From: Pseudomonadota bacterium
GTDB lineage: Bacteria; Pseudomonadota; Alphaproteobacteria; Dongiales; Dongiaceae
DNA: 64,000 nucleotides
NCBI GenBank assembly: GCA_021792365.1
Contig: JAJYUT010000002.1
Location: 310,001 to 374,000, forward strand
Reading direction: 5' to 3'
Shown here: one piece after another, positions 1 through 9,954 of the stretch
Numbering within the stretch: the first letter of the stretch is position 1
Layout: the number at the start of each line of letters is the position of its first letter
Notes under the pieces: generated by a model
What the model was told of the DNA's origin: nothing
Databases searched by the model: none
Seen by the model: only the letters and a program-made list of their open reading frames with translations
Program-made: the position numbers and the translations under genes

Positions 1-1
1 C

Positions 2-340
2 ATCCTGGCCGGCAGCCATTGCGCCACGCCGCAACTGGTCGGCAGCAGCCTCATCGAATCTCCGGACGAATTGACCGGCTGGGCGGTGGCGCTGGGCAAT
101 TACCGCACCCGCACCAAGGCGCAGAAGGCGCTGCAGGAGGCGCAGAGCAAGCTCGGCGCCGCCGCGCGCGGCCGGCCCGCCATCCTCAAGCAAGGCGCGA
201 ACGGCCTCGCGCGCTACAGCGTGCTGTTCGCCGGCCTCGAGCAATCCTCGGCCCGGGAGACCTGCGTAACCCTGTCGGGCAAGGGCGGCTATTGCGTCAC
301 GCTCAGCCCCAAGATCATCGCGAACCGCTTCGCGCGATAG
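2..340 (+). CDS. SPOR-domain protein, C-terminal fragment (5' end outside window)
   Basis: The reading frame is open from the first base and stops at TAG 338-340, so only the last 112 residues are present. They contain a region of about 75 residues that resembles a SPOR (septal peptidoglycan-binding) domain: a KAQKALQEA helix, a GLARYSVLFAGL strand, a helix ending in a Cys, and a final GGYCVTL strand. SPOR domains bind denuded glycan strands at the division septum. In alphaproteobacteria they are often the C-terminus of D-alanyl-D-alanine carboxypeptidases or lytic transglycosylases; which of these the missing N-terminus is cannot be told here. The following kinase gene starts 60 bases downstream on the same strand. 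Confidence 0.6.
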   Translation: MLAGSHCATPQLVGSSLIESPDELTGWAVALGNYRTRTKAQKALQEAQSKLGAAARGRPAILKQGANGLARYSVLFAGLEQSSARETCVTLSGKGGYCVTLSPKIIANRFAR

Positions 341-400
341 CCGACATTGTCAGGATAGCGCCCGCATGCCAGGATCGCCCCCGGTCAATGGGGAGATTCG

Positions 401-1273
401 ATGGCAGCGATCGACGTGGCGCGGGCTTTGCCGTGCTGGAAAGGCAAGGTCGAGCCGAAGCCGATCAAGGGCGGCATCACCAATGCCAATTTCCTGGTGG
501 AGGATGCGGGCCAGCGCTACTTCGTGCGCGTGGGGGAGGACATCCCGATCCACGGCGTGATGCGCTTCAACGAATGCGCCGCGAGCCGTGCCGCCGCCGC
601 CTGCGGCCTTTCGCCGGATCTGCTCTACCAGGCTCCGGGCGCGCTGGTCTTCCGTTACATCGAAGCGAGGACGCTGAGCGAAGAGGATGTGCGGCCGCGC
701 GCCATGCTGGAGCGCATCCTGCCGCTGCTGCGCACCTGCCATCGCGAGATGCCGAAGCATGTGCGCGGGCCGGTCCTGATCTTCTGGGTGTTCCATGTCG
801 TGCGCGACTATGTCCACACGCTGAAGGCCGGCAACAGCGCGCATCTTGCCGACATTCCCTATCTGCTCCGCATGGCGCAGGATCTCGAGCAGGCCGTCGG
901 ACCCGTCGGTATCGTGTTTGGCCACAACGACCTGCTGCCCACCAACTTCATGGATGACGGCAAGCGCGTGTGGCTGATCGACTGGGACTATGCCGGATTC
1001 AACTCGCCTCTGTTCGACCTCTCCAACCTCGCCTCCAACAACGGCGTGGCGGAGGCCGATGAGCGCTGGCTGCTCGAGAGCTATTTCGAGCGCCCGCTGA
1101 CGCCCGCGCTGTGGCGCAGCTACCGCGCCATGAAATGCGCCTCCCTGCTGCGCGAGACCATGTGGAGCATGGTGCAGGAGATCCATTCCGAGCTCGACTT
1201 CGACTACCCCGCCTACACCGCCGAATACCGCGGCCGCCTGGAGCGGATGTATACGGAGTTCAAGGGCTCTTGA
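401..1273 (+). CDS. Choline/ethanolamine kinase-like phosphotransferase
   Basis: This 290-residue protein has the aminoglycoside-phosphotransferase/choline-kinase fold. The N-lobe has GGITNANFLV (residues 24-33), which resembles the nucleotide-binding loop. The Brenner motif FGHNDLLPTNF gives catalytic Asp177, and LIDWDYAG gives metal-binding Asp194 followed by SPLFDLSN. Family members phosphorylate choline, ethanolamine or related amino alcohols with ATP in the cytoplasm. The substrate is not readable from sequence, but choline fits a window rich in betaine/sarcosine genes. The stop overlaps the TTG start of the next gene (TTGA), so the two are probably cotranscribed. ATG 401 is chosen because it precedes the first kinase-lobe strand and no upstream in-frame start looks better. 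Confidence 0.8.
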   Translation: MAAIDVARALPCWKGKVEPKPIKGGITNANFLVEDAGQRYFVRVGEDIPIHGVMRFNECAASRAAAACGLSPDLLYQAPGALVFRYIEARTLSEEDVRPRAMLERILPLLRTCHREMPKHVRGPVLIFWVFHVVRDYVHTLKAGNSAHLADIPYLLRMAQDLEQAVGPVGIVFGHNDLLPTNFMDDGKRVWLIDWDYAGFNSPLFDLSNLASNNGVAEADERWLLESYFERPLTPALWRSYRAMKCASLLRETMWSMVQEIHSELDFDYPAYTAEYRGRLERMYTEFKGS

Positions 1274-2187
1274 CGGGCTCGAGCGTGCTCGTGCCGCGGC
1301 GGCTGCGGGCCGGCGATAAGGTCCGCTTCGTGTCTCCGGCGAGCACGCCGGACCGGGAAGCGGTCCTTGCGCGCGCGGCCATTCTCGAGAGTTGGGGCCT
1401 AGAGGTCGATTTCGGGGAGCACGCCTTTCGGAAGACCTGGTATCTGGCGGGCACCGACGAGGAGCGCTTGGCCGATCTCAACGCGGCGCTGCGCGATCCC
1501 GCTGTTCGCGCCATCTTCGCGACACGCGGTGGCAAGGGATCCTACAGGATCGCGGACCGATTGGACTTCGAAGCCGCGCGCGGCGATCCGAAATTCCTCG
1601 TCGGCTTCAGCGACATCACGATCCTCCATCTCAGCCTTTGGAAGCACTGCCGGTTGATGGGGTTGCACGGCGCGCTGGCGGATGAGGACGGCCGATTCAT
1701 CGAGCAGAACTGCGCGGCGCTTCGGAGCGCCCTCATGACCTCCGGCGCGATCCGCATCCAGGCGCGGGCGGAGGAGCCGACCGCCGAACTGACCACCGAC
1801 GGGACAGCCACGGGGCGGCTGATCGGCGGCAATCTCGACATGGTGTCGACCGCGGCCGGCTGGGCCTTGCCCGACCTCACCGGGGCGATTCTGCTGCTCG
1901 AAGCCGTCGCCATGCATGTAGGGCAGGTCGACCGGCAATTGACCATGCTCCGCAAGGGCGGCCACCTGGCGGGCCTTGCCGGCATCGCGATCGGTCAGTT
2001 CACCGGCTTCGAACTGACCAACCGCTTCACGATCATCGACCTGCTGCGCGAGCATCTTGCCCGGCTAGACGTGCCTGTTCTCGGCGGGCTGCCCTTGGGA
2101 CACGGCAGCGCGCCATTGGTCGTGCCGGTCGGCGCCATGGCTATGCTCGACACGTCCTCCAGGACATTGACAGCCACGTATGCGTGA
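1270..2187 (+). CDS. LD-carboxypeptidase (peptidase S66, LdcA/MccF family)
   Basis: This 305-residue protein of the S66 serine peptidase family begins with the typical LRAGDKVRFVSPAS strand. GFSDIT holds the predicted nucleophile Ser114, LLLEAV the Glu, and LGHG near the C-terminus the His of the Ser-Glu-His triad. LdcA members cut the L,D bond of the terminal D-Ala in tetrapeptide stems during murein recycling; MccF members hydrolyse microcin C-type aminoacyl adenylates, so the exact substrate is open. The start is TTG 1270, overlapping the previous stop. GTG 1285 is the main alternative. The gene ends 11 bases from the convergent amidinohydrolase gene with no clear terminator between. Confidence 0.85.
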   Translation: MTGSSVLVPRRLRAGDKVRFVSPASTPDREAVLARAAILESWGLEVDFGEHAFRKTWYLAGTDEERLADLNAALRDPAVRAIFATRGGKGSYRIADRLDFEAARGDPKFLVGFSDITILHLSLWKHCRLMGLHGALADEDGRFIEQNCAALRSALMTSGAIRIQARAEEPTAELTTDGTATGRLIGGNLDMVSTAAGWALPDLTGAILLLEAVAMHVGQVDRQLTMLRKGGHLAGLAGIAIGQFTGFELTNRFTIIDLLREHLARLDVPVLGGLPLGHGSAPLVVPVGAMAMLDTSSRTLTATYA

Positions 2188-2198
2188 AGCGGCCGATA

Positions 2199-3068
2199 CT
2201 AGACCCGCATCAGCGGCCGCGTGAGGCAGGTCGGGCCACCTTCGCCCGGCACCGAGATCGCGTCGGCCTCGATCACGTGCACCTTGCAGCCGGCTTCTTC
2301 CATGCGGCGCCTGGTTTCCGGGTTGCCCTTCACCATCACCACTTCGCGCGGAGCGATCGTGAGCACATTGCAGCCCATGCTTGGGAACTCCTCGTCCGGC
2401 ACTTCGACCAGCTGCATGCCGTTTCCGACCAGCCATTCGCGGAACGGAATCGGCATCAGCGGCGAATAGACCAGCTGCAAATCGCGGTCGAGCGGCGAGA
2501 TCACCGACATCAGGTGGAACACGTCTCTGGGCCCCTTGTAGTGCGGCATGATTGCGACCTCGACATGCACGCCCGGCCCGACGATGTCCTTGAACTGGCG
2601 GATGCCCTCGTCATTGGTGCGATAGGTGCGGCCGATCGCAACCGTCTTCTCGTCCAGCCAGATGAGATCGCCGCCCTCCACCTTGCCCTCACCCGTGATC
2701 TTGCCGATGACGGGAATGCCGGCCTGCTCGAAGGTGCGGCCGTGGATCGCGGGTTCGCCCTTGCGCGCCGGCTTTCCCATGTTGCACAGGATGATCCCGC
2801 GCGGGCACACCATCGCCGCGTCACGCACATAGAGGCTGTCCATGGTCAGCGCATCGTCGGGCGGCAGGAAGACGATCTCCGCGCCGTTGCGCCCCAGGAT
2901 GTCGGCGAAGGCCGCATGCTCCGCCACCGCGCGGCGGAAATCCGGCGCCGTGTGATAGTTGAGGTCGCGCCATTCGCGATCGACGGTCGCCTGGTCGATC
3001 ATCGCATCGGCCGGATTGCGCATGGCGACGCGCTTCAGGCGCCCGTATTCGTTCAGTCCTGTGAGCAT
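2199..3068 (-). CDS. Amidinotransferase/dimethylargininase-fold enzyme
   Basis: This 289-residue member of the guanidine-modifying superfamily (PF02274) has a substrate Asp/Glu region EGGDLIWLD, a catalytic His in the segment MPHYKGPRDVFHL, and a nucleophilic Cys near the C-terminus in GGPTCLTRPL. Relatives include dimethylargininase, arginine deiminase and glycine amidinotransferase. The start MLTGLNEYG at 3068 is preceded by AGAGGGGAAC. The gene lies 11 bases downstream of the AruH-like transaminase on the same strand and faces a guanidinobutyrase gene, so a guanidino compound such as arginine, methylarginine or 2-ketoarginine is the likely substrate. The exact reaction is not certain. Confidence 0.8.
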   Translation of the reverse strand: MLTGLNEYGRLKRVAMRNPADAMIDQATVDREWRDLNYHTAPDFRRAVAEHAAFADILGRNGAEIVFLPPDDALTMDSLYVRDAAMVCPRGIILCNMGKPARKGEPAIHGRTFEQAGIPVIGKITGEGKVEGGDLIWLDEKTVAIGRTYRTNDEGIRQFKDIVGPGVHVEVAIMPHYKGPRDVFHLMSVISPLDRDLQLVYSPLMPIPFREWLVGNGMQLVEVPDEEFPSMGCNVLTIAPREVVMVKGNPETRRRMEEAGCKVHVIEADAISVPGEGGPTCLTRPLMRV

Positions 3069-3079
3069 GATGTTCCCCT

Positions 3080-4264
3080 CTATGCGGCCGCGCCGGGCAG
3101 ACCCCGGACGAAGCCGGAAATCCGGCGGCACGCTTCTTCCAGACTCTTGTCGTCTGCCACGAACGACACGCGCACATGCCCCTCCGCGCTCCGGCCTAAG
3201 GCCGTAGCGTCCAGCACCGACACTCCGGTCGCTTCGTACAGCCGCCGGGAAAATTCACCGGAGCGGAGCCCTGTCCCGCGCACATCCAGCATCATGAACA
3301 TGCCGGCATCGGGCGAATGGCATTTGACGCCCGGCACTTGGTTGAGCCGCGCCACCGCTGCGTCGCGCCGCCGCTGATAGGTCGCGCGCATGGTCTCGAC
3401 CTCGGCGAGGTCATGCTCCAGCGCCACGATCGCGCCGCGCTGCAGGAAGGTCGGCAGGCCGTAAAGCATCGCCATGCTGAGATTGTGCACGTGGTCGATC
3501 AGCGCCTTTGGCCCGATGATCCAGCCCATGCGCCAGCCGGTCATGGCGTGCGACTTGGAGAGGCTGCCGACGGTCACGGCGCGATCCGCCATGCCGGGCA
3601 AGCCCGCAATGCTGACATGCTCCTTGCCGAAGGTCAGCGTGGCGTAGACCTCATCGGATACCACCCAGAGATCGTTCGCGGCGGCAAGCTGCGCGATGCG
3701 CTCCAGGCATTCCCGCGTCATCATCGCCCCGGTCGGATTGCAGGGCGTCGCGAAATAGATCGCGCGGGTGCGCTTCGTCAGGGCGCGCGCCACGTCCTCG
3801 GCGTCGAGGTGGAACTCGTTCTCGGCGCGTTGCGGCACCGGCACGATCGTGGCCCCCGGTGCCTGCAAGGTCGCCTCGTAGGTCACGTACATCGGCTCCG
3901 GCACGATCACCTCGTCCCCCGGCGCCAGCAGGCAGAGGGAGGAGGCGAACAGGCCGCATTGCGCACCCGCCATCACCGCCACGTTGTCGAGCGTGGTGGG
4001 TTGCCCGGTCTTCGCCTGGAATCGCCGCGCAATGGCCGCGCGCAGCTCCTCCAGCCCCAGGAGATCGCTGTAATGCGTGTCGCCGGCCTTCAGAGCCGCG
4101 ATGGTCGCCTCGGTGATCGCAGCCGGCGTGTCGAAATCCGGGTCGCCGACCGACAGGATGATCACGTCGCGGCCGGCGCGCTGGTCGCTGACCGCGCGGT
4201 AATGGATCTCCCACGCGGCGGCCCCTTCTCCGCCGATCCGGTCGACCAAAGGCGAGAATCTCAT
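3080..4264 (-). CDS. aruH: Arginine:pyruvate transaminase-like aminotransferase
   Basis: This is a PLP-dependent class I/II aminotransferase of 394 residues. The catalytic lysine is Lys237 in SLSKSHAMTGWRMGW, and the start region RFSPLVDRIGGEGAAAWEIHYRA and SVGDPDFDTP closely resemble, from memory, Pseudomonas AruH. AruH moves the alpha-amino group of L-arginine to pyruvate, giving 2-ketoarginine, the first step of the arginine transaminase pathway. The GbuA-like gene 163 bases away acts on 4-guanidinobutyrate later in the same route, which supports the call. The 2-ketoarginine decarboxylase (AruI) and aldehyde dehydrogenase (KauB) are not in the window. Start ATG 4264 is where the family begins; a longer upstream extension exists but has no family match. 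A general aspartate aminotransferase role is the alternative. Confidence 0.75.
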   Translation of the reverse strand: MRFSPLVDRIGGEGAAAWEIHYRAVSDQRAGRDVIILSVGDPDFDTPAAITEATIAALKAGDTHYSDLLGLEELRAAIARRFQAKTGQPTTLDNVAVMAGAQCGLFASSLCLLAPGDEVIVPEPMYVTYEATLQAPGATIVPVPQRAENEFHLDAEDVARALTKRTRAIYFATPCNPTGAMMTRECLERIAQLAAANDLWVVSDEVYATLTFGKEHVSIAGLPGMADRAVTVGSLSKSHAMTGWRMGWIIGPKALIDHVHNLSMAMLYGLPTFLQRGAIVALEHDLAEVETMRATYQRRRDAAVARLNQVPGVKCHSPDAGMFMMLDVRGTGLRSGEFSRRLYEATGVSVLDATALGRSAEGHVRVSFVADDKSLEEACRRISGFVRGLPGAAA

Positions 4265-4373
4265 GAAACAAGTCCTCACGGCTCCTGACGCGCGGCACAC
4301 TGCAAGACCTGATCCGCGCGGTCAAGCTGGCCTGCCGTCGCGCAGCGGTGGCCAATAAGGGTCATTGCAATCG

Positions 4374-4402
4374 CTGTTGCGCGCCGCTAGTTGGGGTATG
4401 AT
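4374..4402 (+). promoter_or_regulatory. Possible sigma-70-type promoter of gbuA
   Basis: The divergent gap between the transaminase and guanidinobutyrase genes holds TATGAT at 4397-4402, a good -10 match, 25 bases before the ATG. CTGTTG at 4374-4379 lies 17 bases upstream and would be a weak -35. The match is only suggestive. Confidence 0.3.
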
Positions 4403-4426
4403 CGGCTCGCAGTCAGGAGGCATTCA

Positions 4427-5380
4427 ATGGATAAGGTCCACCATCAACCGCTGGGCGGCAACCAGATGCCGCGCTTCGGCGGCCCGGCGACGATGATGCG
4501 CCTGCCCGCATTGCCTTCCGCGAAGGGGTTGGACGCCGCCTTCGTCGGCGTGCCATTCGACATCGGCACCTCCAACCGTGCCGGCGCCCGGTTCGGCCCG
4601 CGGCAGATCCGCGCGGAATCCTGCCTCATCCGCCCCTACAACATGGCGACGCGCGCGGCACCGTTTGATTCGCTGAGCGTGGCGGATATCGGCGATGTCG
4701 CGATCAACACCTTCAATCCCGAGAAGAGCATGGGCATCATCGAGGCCGCCTATGACGAGATCCTGAGCCATAACTGCACCCCGATGACCATCGGCGGCGA
4801 CCACACCATCGCCCTGCCGATCCTGCGCGCGCTGAAGAAGAAATACGGGCCCGTGGGCATGGTCCATGTCGACGCGCACGCCGACATCAACGACACCATG
4901 TTCGGCGAGAAGATCGCCCACGGCACGCCGTTCCGCCGCGCGGTGGAGGAAGGATTGCTGGACGGCAAGCGCGTGGCGCAGATCGGCCTGCGCGGGACCG
5001 GCTATGAGGCGGAGGATTTCGACTGGCCGCGCGCCCAGGGCTTCCGCGTCGTGCAGGCGGAGGAGTGCTGGTACAGATCCCTCGCCCCGCTGATGGCGGA
5101 GGTGCGCGAGCAGGTGAAGGGCGGTCCGGTCTATCTCAGCTTCGACATCGACGGGCTGGACCCCTCCTGCGCGCCGGGGACCGGTACGCCGGAGATCGGC
5201 GGCCTCACCACCATCCAGGGCATGGAGATCATCCGCGGCTGCCGCGGGCTGCAGCTTGTGGGCTGCGACCTGGTCGAGGTCTCGCCGCCTTACGACCCCA
5301 GCGGCAACACCTCGCTGATTGCCGCCAACTTGCTGTTCGAGATGCTATGCGTCCTGCCGGGCGTCAAGTACCGCACATAG
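4427..5380 (+). CDS. gbuA: Guanidinobutyrase (ureohydrolase, arginase/agmatinase family)
   Basis: This 317-residue ureohydrolase has all metal-binding motifs for the binuclear manganese site: GGDHTIALP, VDAHADIND and SFDIDGLDPSCAPGTGTP. The N-terminus MDKVHHQPLGGNQMPRFGG and the long run RAESCLIRPYNMAT agree, from memory, with Pseudomonas GbuA rather than with arginase or agmatinase. GbuA hydrolyses 4-guanidinobutyrate to GABA and urea. The start ATG 4427 has a perfect AGGAGG at 4415-4420, which excludes the longer upstream reading. It is divergent from the AruH-like gene, and together they suggest arginine use through transamination. Agmatinase is the main alternative. Confidence 0.85.
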   Translation: MDKVHHQPLGGNQMPRFGGPATMMRLPALPSAKGLDAAFVGVPFDIGTSNRAGARFGPRQIRAESCLIRPYNMATRAAPFDSLSVADIGDVAINTFNPEKSMGIIEAAYDEILSHNCTPMTIGGDHTIALPILRALKKKYGPVGMVHVDAHADINDTMFGEKIAHGTPFRRAVEEGLLDGKRVAQIGLRGTGYEAEDFDWPRAQGFRVVQAEECWYRSLAPLMAEVREQVKGGPVYLSFDIDGLDPSCAPGTGTPEIGGLTTIQGMEIIRGCRGLQLVGCDLVEVSPPYDPSGNTSLIAANLLFEMLCVLPGVKYRT

Positions 5381-5469
5381 GCCGCCCAGGGAGCACGGGA
5401 AGCGTTCGGGCAGTGGCGACTTGATCCGAGGCGGCGGTTGCGGCTATCTGTCCGCCTGCCCGCGCGGCT

Positions 5470-5544
5470 GCCGGCTTAGCTCAGCGGTAGAGCAACCGCC
5501 TTGTAAGCGGTAGGTCCCCAGTTCAATCCTGGGAGCCGGCACCA
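5470..5544 (+). tRNA. tRNA-Thr (anticodon TGT)
   Basis: A complete cloverleaf can be drawn: acceptor GCCGGCT/AGCCGGC, D arm GCTC-AGCGGTA-GAGC, anticodon stem ACCGC/GCGGT with loop CTTGTAA, and T arm CCCAG-TTCAATC-CTGGG. The discriminator A is at 5541 and CCA is encoded at 5542-5544. Anticodon TGT reads ACA (Thr). Confidence 0.95.
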
Positions 5545-5613
5545 ACCTCACCCCCGGAAGGCGCGTCTCCAGCCGCAAGTTTCGGCGTTTGGCCAGACCG
5601 TTACCCGCCGATT

Positions 5614-5628
5614 TTAAGACTTTGGTAA
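5614..5628 (+). promoter_or_regulatory. Possible CtrA-like site (TTAA-N7-GTAA)
   Basis: TTAA at 5614-5617, seven bases, then GTAA at 5625-5628: one mismatch from the TTAA-N7-TTAA box of the alphaproteobacterial response regulator CtrA. It lies about 60 bases upstream of the DUF2336 gene. One such site can occur by chance, although TTAA is rare in this GC-rich DNA. Confidence 0.3.
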
Positions 5629-5685
5629 GCCTGCCTCTTTTAGCCTTATTTGGGGTGAAACGCGGGTGTCTCCACCGCCCCGAGG

Positions 5686-6834
5686 GTGGAGAACACGTCA
5701 GGTGGGATCCGGCCAGTGATCGCGACCGAAGTCAGCAAGCTGATTGACCTGGCGCGGAACCGCACCCCGCAGGGCCGCAGCGACCTCGTCGCGGCCATCG
5801 GCGACCTCATCGACGAAACCGACCGGCGATTCAGCGCACAGGAACTGGCGCTGATGAGCGACATCCTGAAGAAGCTGATCAACGACGTCGCCGGGCCGAT
5901 CCGCCGGTCGCTCGCCAAGAAGCTGGCCCACAGCCGGAGCGCGCCCGCCGAGGTGATCGAGATCCTCGCCAACGACGAGATCGAGATCGCCGCCGCGATC
6001 CTGCAGCACAGCGAGATGCTGAGCGACATTGCCTTGATCGACATCATCCGCAAGCGCACGCGCAGCCATCGCCTCGCCATCGCCATGCGCAAGCGCCTCA
6101 GCAGCGGGGTCTGCGACGCCCTGGTGGAGCCGAATGAGCCGGACGTCATCAAGCGCCTGCTCAAGAACCACGGCGCCGAGATCTCGCAGGCCACCCTCGC
6201 CTATCTGGTCGATCAGTCGGCCGCGGTCGACCAGTTCCAGGAGCCGCTGCTGCGCCGCCACGATCTAGGCGCGGACCTCGCCAAGCGCATGTATGTTCAC
6301 GTCTCGGCGGCTCTGCGCGACTTCATCCTGGCTCACTACCACATCGACCGTGCCGAGCTGGACATCACCCTCGCCCAGGCGACCACCGAAGCGCTTGAGA
6401 AGGCCACGAGCGAGAGCCATGGGGACGCCGCCCAGGCTTTGGCTGAAAAGCTCGCGCACGGCAACGAGCTGGCCCATGACCTCGTGGTGCAGACCTTGCG
6501 GCGCGGGGAGATTCCCCTGTTCGAGGCGATGATGAGCCAGTTGACCACGCTGCCCGCCGAGCTCGCCTGCCGCCTGATGTACGAGGAGGAGGCCGACGGG
6601 TTCGTGATCGCGGCGCGGGTCGCCGGGTTCGACCGCTCAACCTTCACCACACTGTTCCTGCTGCTGCAGCACATCCATCCGCGCGGGACGGCGAACGACC
6701 CGCAGCAACTGCGCCGTGGGCTGGAGCTGTTCGATCGGCTGCGGCCGGGCACCGCCCGCAAGGTGGTCGCGCGCTACAAGATCAACCCGGACTTCCTGCG
6801 CGCCCTCCGCCAGCGCCCCAAGACGGTATCGTGA
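5686..6834 (+). CDS. DUF2336 domain protein
   Basis: This 382-residue, mostly alpha-helical protein matches the general build of the alphaproteobacterial DUF2336 family: repeated helical hairpins such as VAGPIRRSLAKKLAHS, EVIEILANDEIEIAAAIL and a middle HHxL-like segment LLRRHDLGADLAKRMY. The function of the family is not established; members often sit beside signalling genes. Here the next gene, 10 bases on, is a PAS histidine kinase, so a role in the same signalling system is a fair guess. GTG 5686 is the longest start; GTG 5716 (VIATEVSKL) is an alternative, and neither has a strong ribosome site. Confidence 0.7.
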   Translation: MENTSGGIRPVIATEVSKLIDLARNRTPQGRSDLVAAIGDLIDETDRRFSAQELALMSDILKKLINDVAGPIRRSLAKKLAHSRSAPAEVIEILANDEIEIAAAILQHSEMLSDIALIDIIRKRTRSHRLAIAMRKRLSSGVCDALVEPNEPDVIKRLLKNHGAEISQATLAYLVDQSAAVDQFQEPLLRRHDLGADLAKRMYVHVSAALRDFILAHYHIDRAELDITLAQATTEALEKATSESHGDAAQALAEKLAHGNELAHDLVVQTLRRGEIPLFEAMMSQLTTLPAELACRLMYEEEADGFVIAARVAGFDRSTFTTLFLLLQHIHPRGTANDPQQLRRGLELFDRLRPGTARKVVARYKINPDFLRALRQRPKTVS

Positions 6835-6844
6835 GGGCCGGCTG

Positions 6845-8368
<1,524 letters not shown>

Positions 8369-8371
8369 GCG

Positions 8372-8644
8372 ATGGAGTTCCTGCTGATCATCGGGTTGAT
8401 CGTGCTGGTCGCCGCCGGGCTGCAGCTCTGGGCGTTTGCTGCCTGGCAAGGCTGGTGGCGCAGGCTCGCGGCCGTGCCCCTGCTGGTGCTGGCCGGAGAC
8501 ATCCTCCTCATCCTCGTCCAGACCTCGATCGATCCGACCAGCCACAATCTGTGGCCGCTGGAAGTCGCGAGCATCGCTCTCTTCGGCGCTGGCGCGATCG
8601 CCGTGCTGTGGCTGGCCCGGCTGGTGACGACGCGGCTTGCCTGA
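8372..8644 (+). CDS. Small membrane protein, three predicted transmembrane segments
   Basis: This 90-residue hydrophobic protein has three likely membrane helices: residues 2-24 (FLLIIGLIVLVAAGLQLWAF), 32-50 (LAAVPLLVLAGDILLILV) and 63-86 (LEVASIALFGAGAIAVLWLA). No family was recognised. It starts three bases after the histidine kinase stop, so it is likely the last gene of the DUF2336-kinase transcript. A membrane partner of the soluble kinase is possible but unproven. The plus-strand unit ends here and converges on the serine-glyoxylate aminotransferase gene. Confidence 0.65.
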   Translation: MEFLLIIGLIVLVAAGLQLWAFAAWQGWWRRLAAVPLLVLAGDILLILVQTSIDPTSHNLWPLEVASIALFGAGAIAVLWLARLVTTRLA

Positions 8645-8656
8645 GCGGCAGCGCGC

Positions 8657-9847
8657 TCAGGCCGCCGCGCGCCGTTCCTCGCTGCCCGACAGGTGGTTCA
8701 GCGCCGCCAGCACGCCGCCGTCGCGATGCGGCACCTTGGCGAGCGACAAGCCCATCTCCACCCCGCTAAGCGTGCCGGCCAGCATCAGGTCGCTGAAATC
8801 GCCGAGATGGCCGATGCGGAACACCTTGTCGGCTAGCTTGCCGAGGCCAGCGCCGAGCGACATGTTGAAGCGGTCGAGGATCACCTTGCGCAATCCGTCG
8901 GCGGAATGCCCCTCCGGCACGAACACGGCGGTCACCGACTGGCTGTATTCGCTGGGCTCGGTGCAGACCGTCTCGAGGCCCCAGGCGCGGACGGCCCGGC
9001 GGGTCGCTTCGGCATGGCGGGCGTGGCGGGCGAAGACGGCTTCCAGCCCCTCCTCGTCGATCATGTCGAGCGCTTCCTTGAGCCCGAAGAACAGGTTGCA
9101 GGCCGGCGTATAGGGCAGTGCGCTCTTGCCCGCGGCAGCGGCCAGCATCGGCTCCCAATCCCAGAACGCGCGCGGGAGCTTCGCGGTCTTCGACGCGGCG
9201 CGCGCCTTGTCGCTGGTGGCGACGAAGGCAAGGCCCGCCGGCAGCATCAATCCCTTCTGCGAGCCGCCGACGACGACGTCGATTCCCCACTCGTCCATGC
9301 GCATATCCGCGCTGCCGAGAGAGGAGATCGTGTCCAGCATGAGCAGCGCCGGATGGCTTGCGCGATCGATCGCCTTGCGGATCTCCGCTACGCGGCTCAT
9401 GACGCCGTTCGAGGTCTCGTTGTGCACGAGCAGGACGGCCTTGATCTTGTGGGCGCGGTCTTCCGCCAGCGCGGCCTCGATCTCCTCCGGCGACGGCGCG
9501 CGCCGCCAATCGGTCGTAACAGTCTTCACGTCCAGCCCAAGCTGCCCCGCCATCTTGCGCCACAGCACGGCAAACTGGCCGGTATCGAAGGTCAGCACCT
9601 GGTCGCCGGGCGAAAGCGTGTTCACAAGGGCGGATTCCCAGCCGCCGGTGCCGGAGGCCGGGTAGATCATGACCGGCTGGCGCGTCTTGAACACCGGGCG
9701 GATGCGCTCGAACACCTCCGCCTGGAGCCGCGCCCAGGCGGGGCCGCGATGATCCAGCACGGGCTGCGCGATGGCGCGCAGGACGCGGTCGGGGATGTTG
9801 GTTGGCCCCGGAACCTGCAGGAAATGACGGCCAGGCTGATAGGTCAT
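8657..9847 (-). CDS. Serine-glyoxylate / alanine-glyoxylate aminotransferase
   Basis: This class V PLP aminotransferase has 396 residues. It opens with GRHFLQVPGPTNIPDRVL, typical of the SgaA/AGXT family, has the cofactor lysine Lys198 in VGGSQKGLMLPAG, and NETSNGV and the Asp in LMLDTISSLGS nearby. The enzyme transfers the amino group of serine or alanine to glyoxylate, making glycine. It links one-carbon and glyoxylate metabolism, as in the serine cycle, and could feed the glycine/sarcosine chemistry coded elsewhere in the window. Start ATG 9847 has AAGGAGCACGAGCG before it; a ten-residue longer start at 9877 lacks support. The acyl-CoA synthetase gene lies 107 bases upstream on the same strand. 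Confidence 0.88.
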   Translation of the reverse strand: MTYQPGRHFLQVPGPTNIPDRVLRAIAQPVLDHRGPAWARLQAEVFERIRPVFKTRQPVMIYPASGTGGWESALVNTLSPGDQVLTFDTGQFAVLWRKMAGQLGLDVKTVTTDWRRAPSPEEIEAALAEDRAHKIKAVLLVHNETSNGVMSRVAEIRKAIDRASHPALLMLDTISSLGSADMRMDEWGIDVVVGGSQKGLMLPAGLAFVATSDKARAASKTAKLPRAFWDWEPMLAAAAGKSALPYTPACNLFFGLKEALDMIDEEGLEAVFARHARHAEATRRAVRAWGLETVCTEPSEYSQSVTAVFVPEGHSADGLRKVILDRFNMSLGAGLGKLADKVFRIGHLGDFSDLMLAGTLSGVEMGLSLAKVPHRDGGVLAALNHLSGSEERRAAA

Positions 9848-9954
9848 CGCTCGTGCTCCTTCGGCATGGAACGGCACGAGAAAAACGCTATCGACGCTCA
9901 GCAGTTCACACTAATCGGATCGCGACATCGAGAAGCGGCTAAACGACTCGCAGC

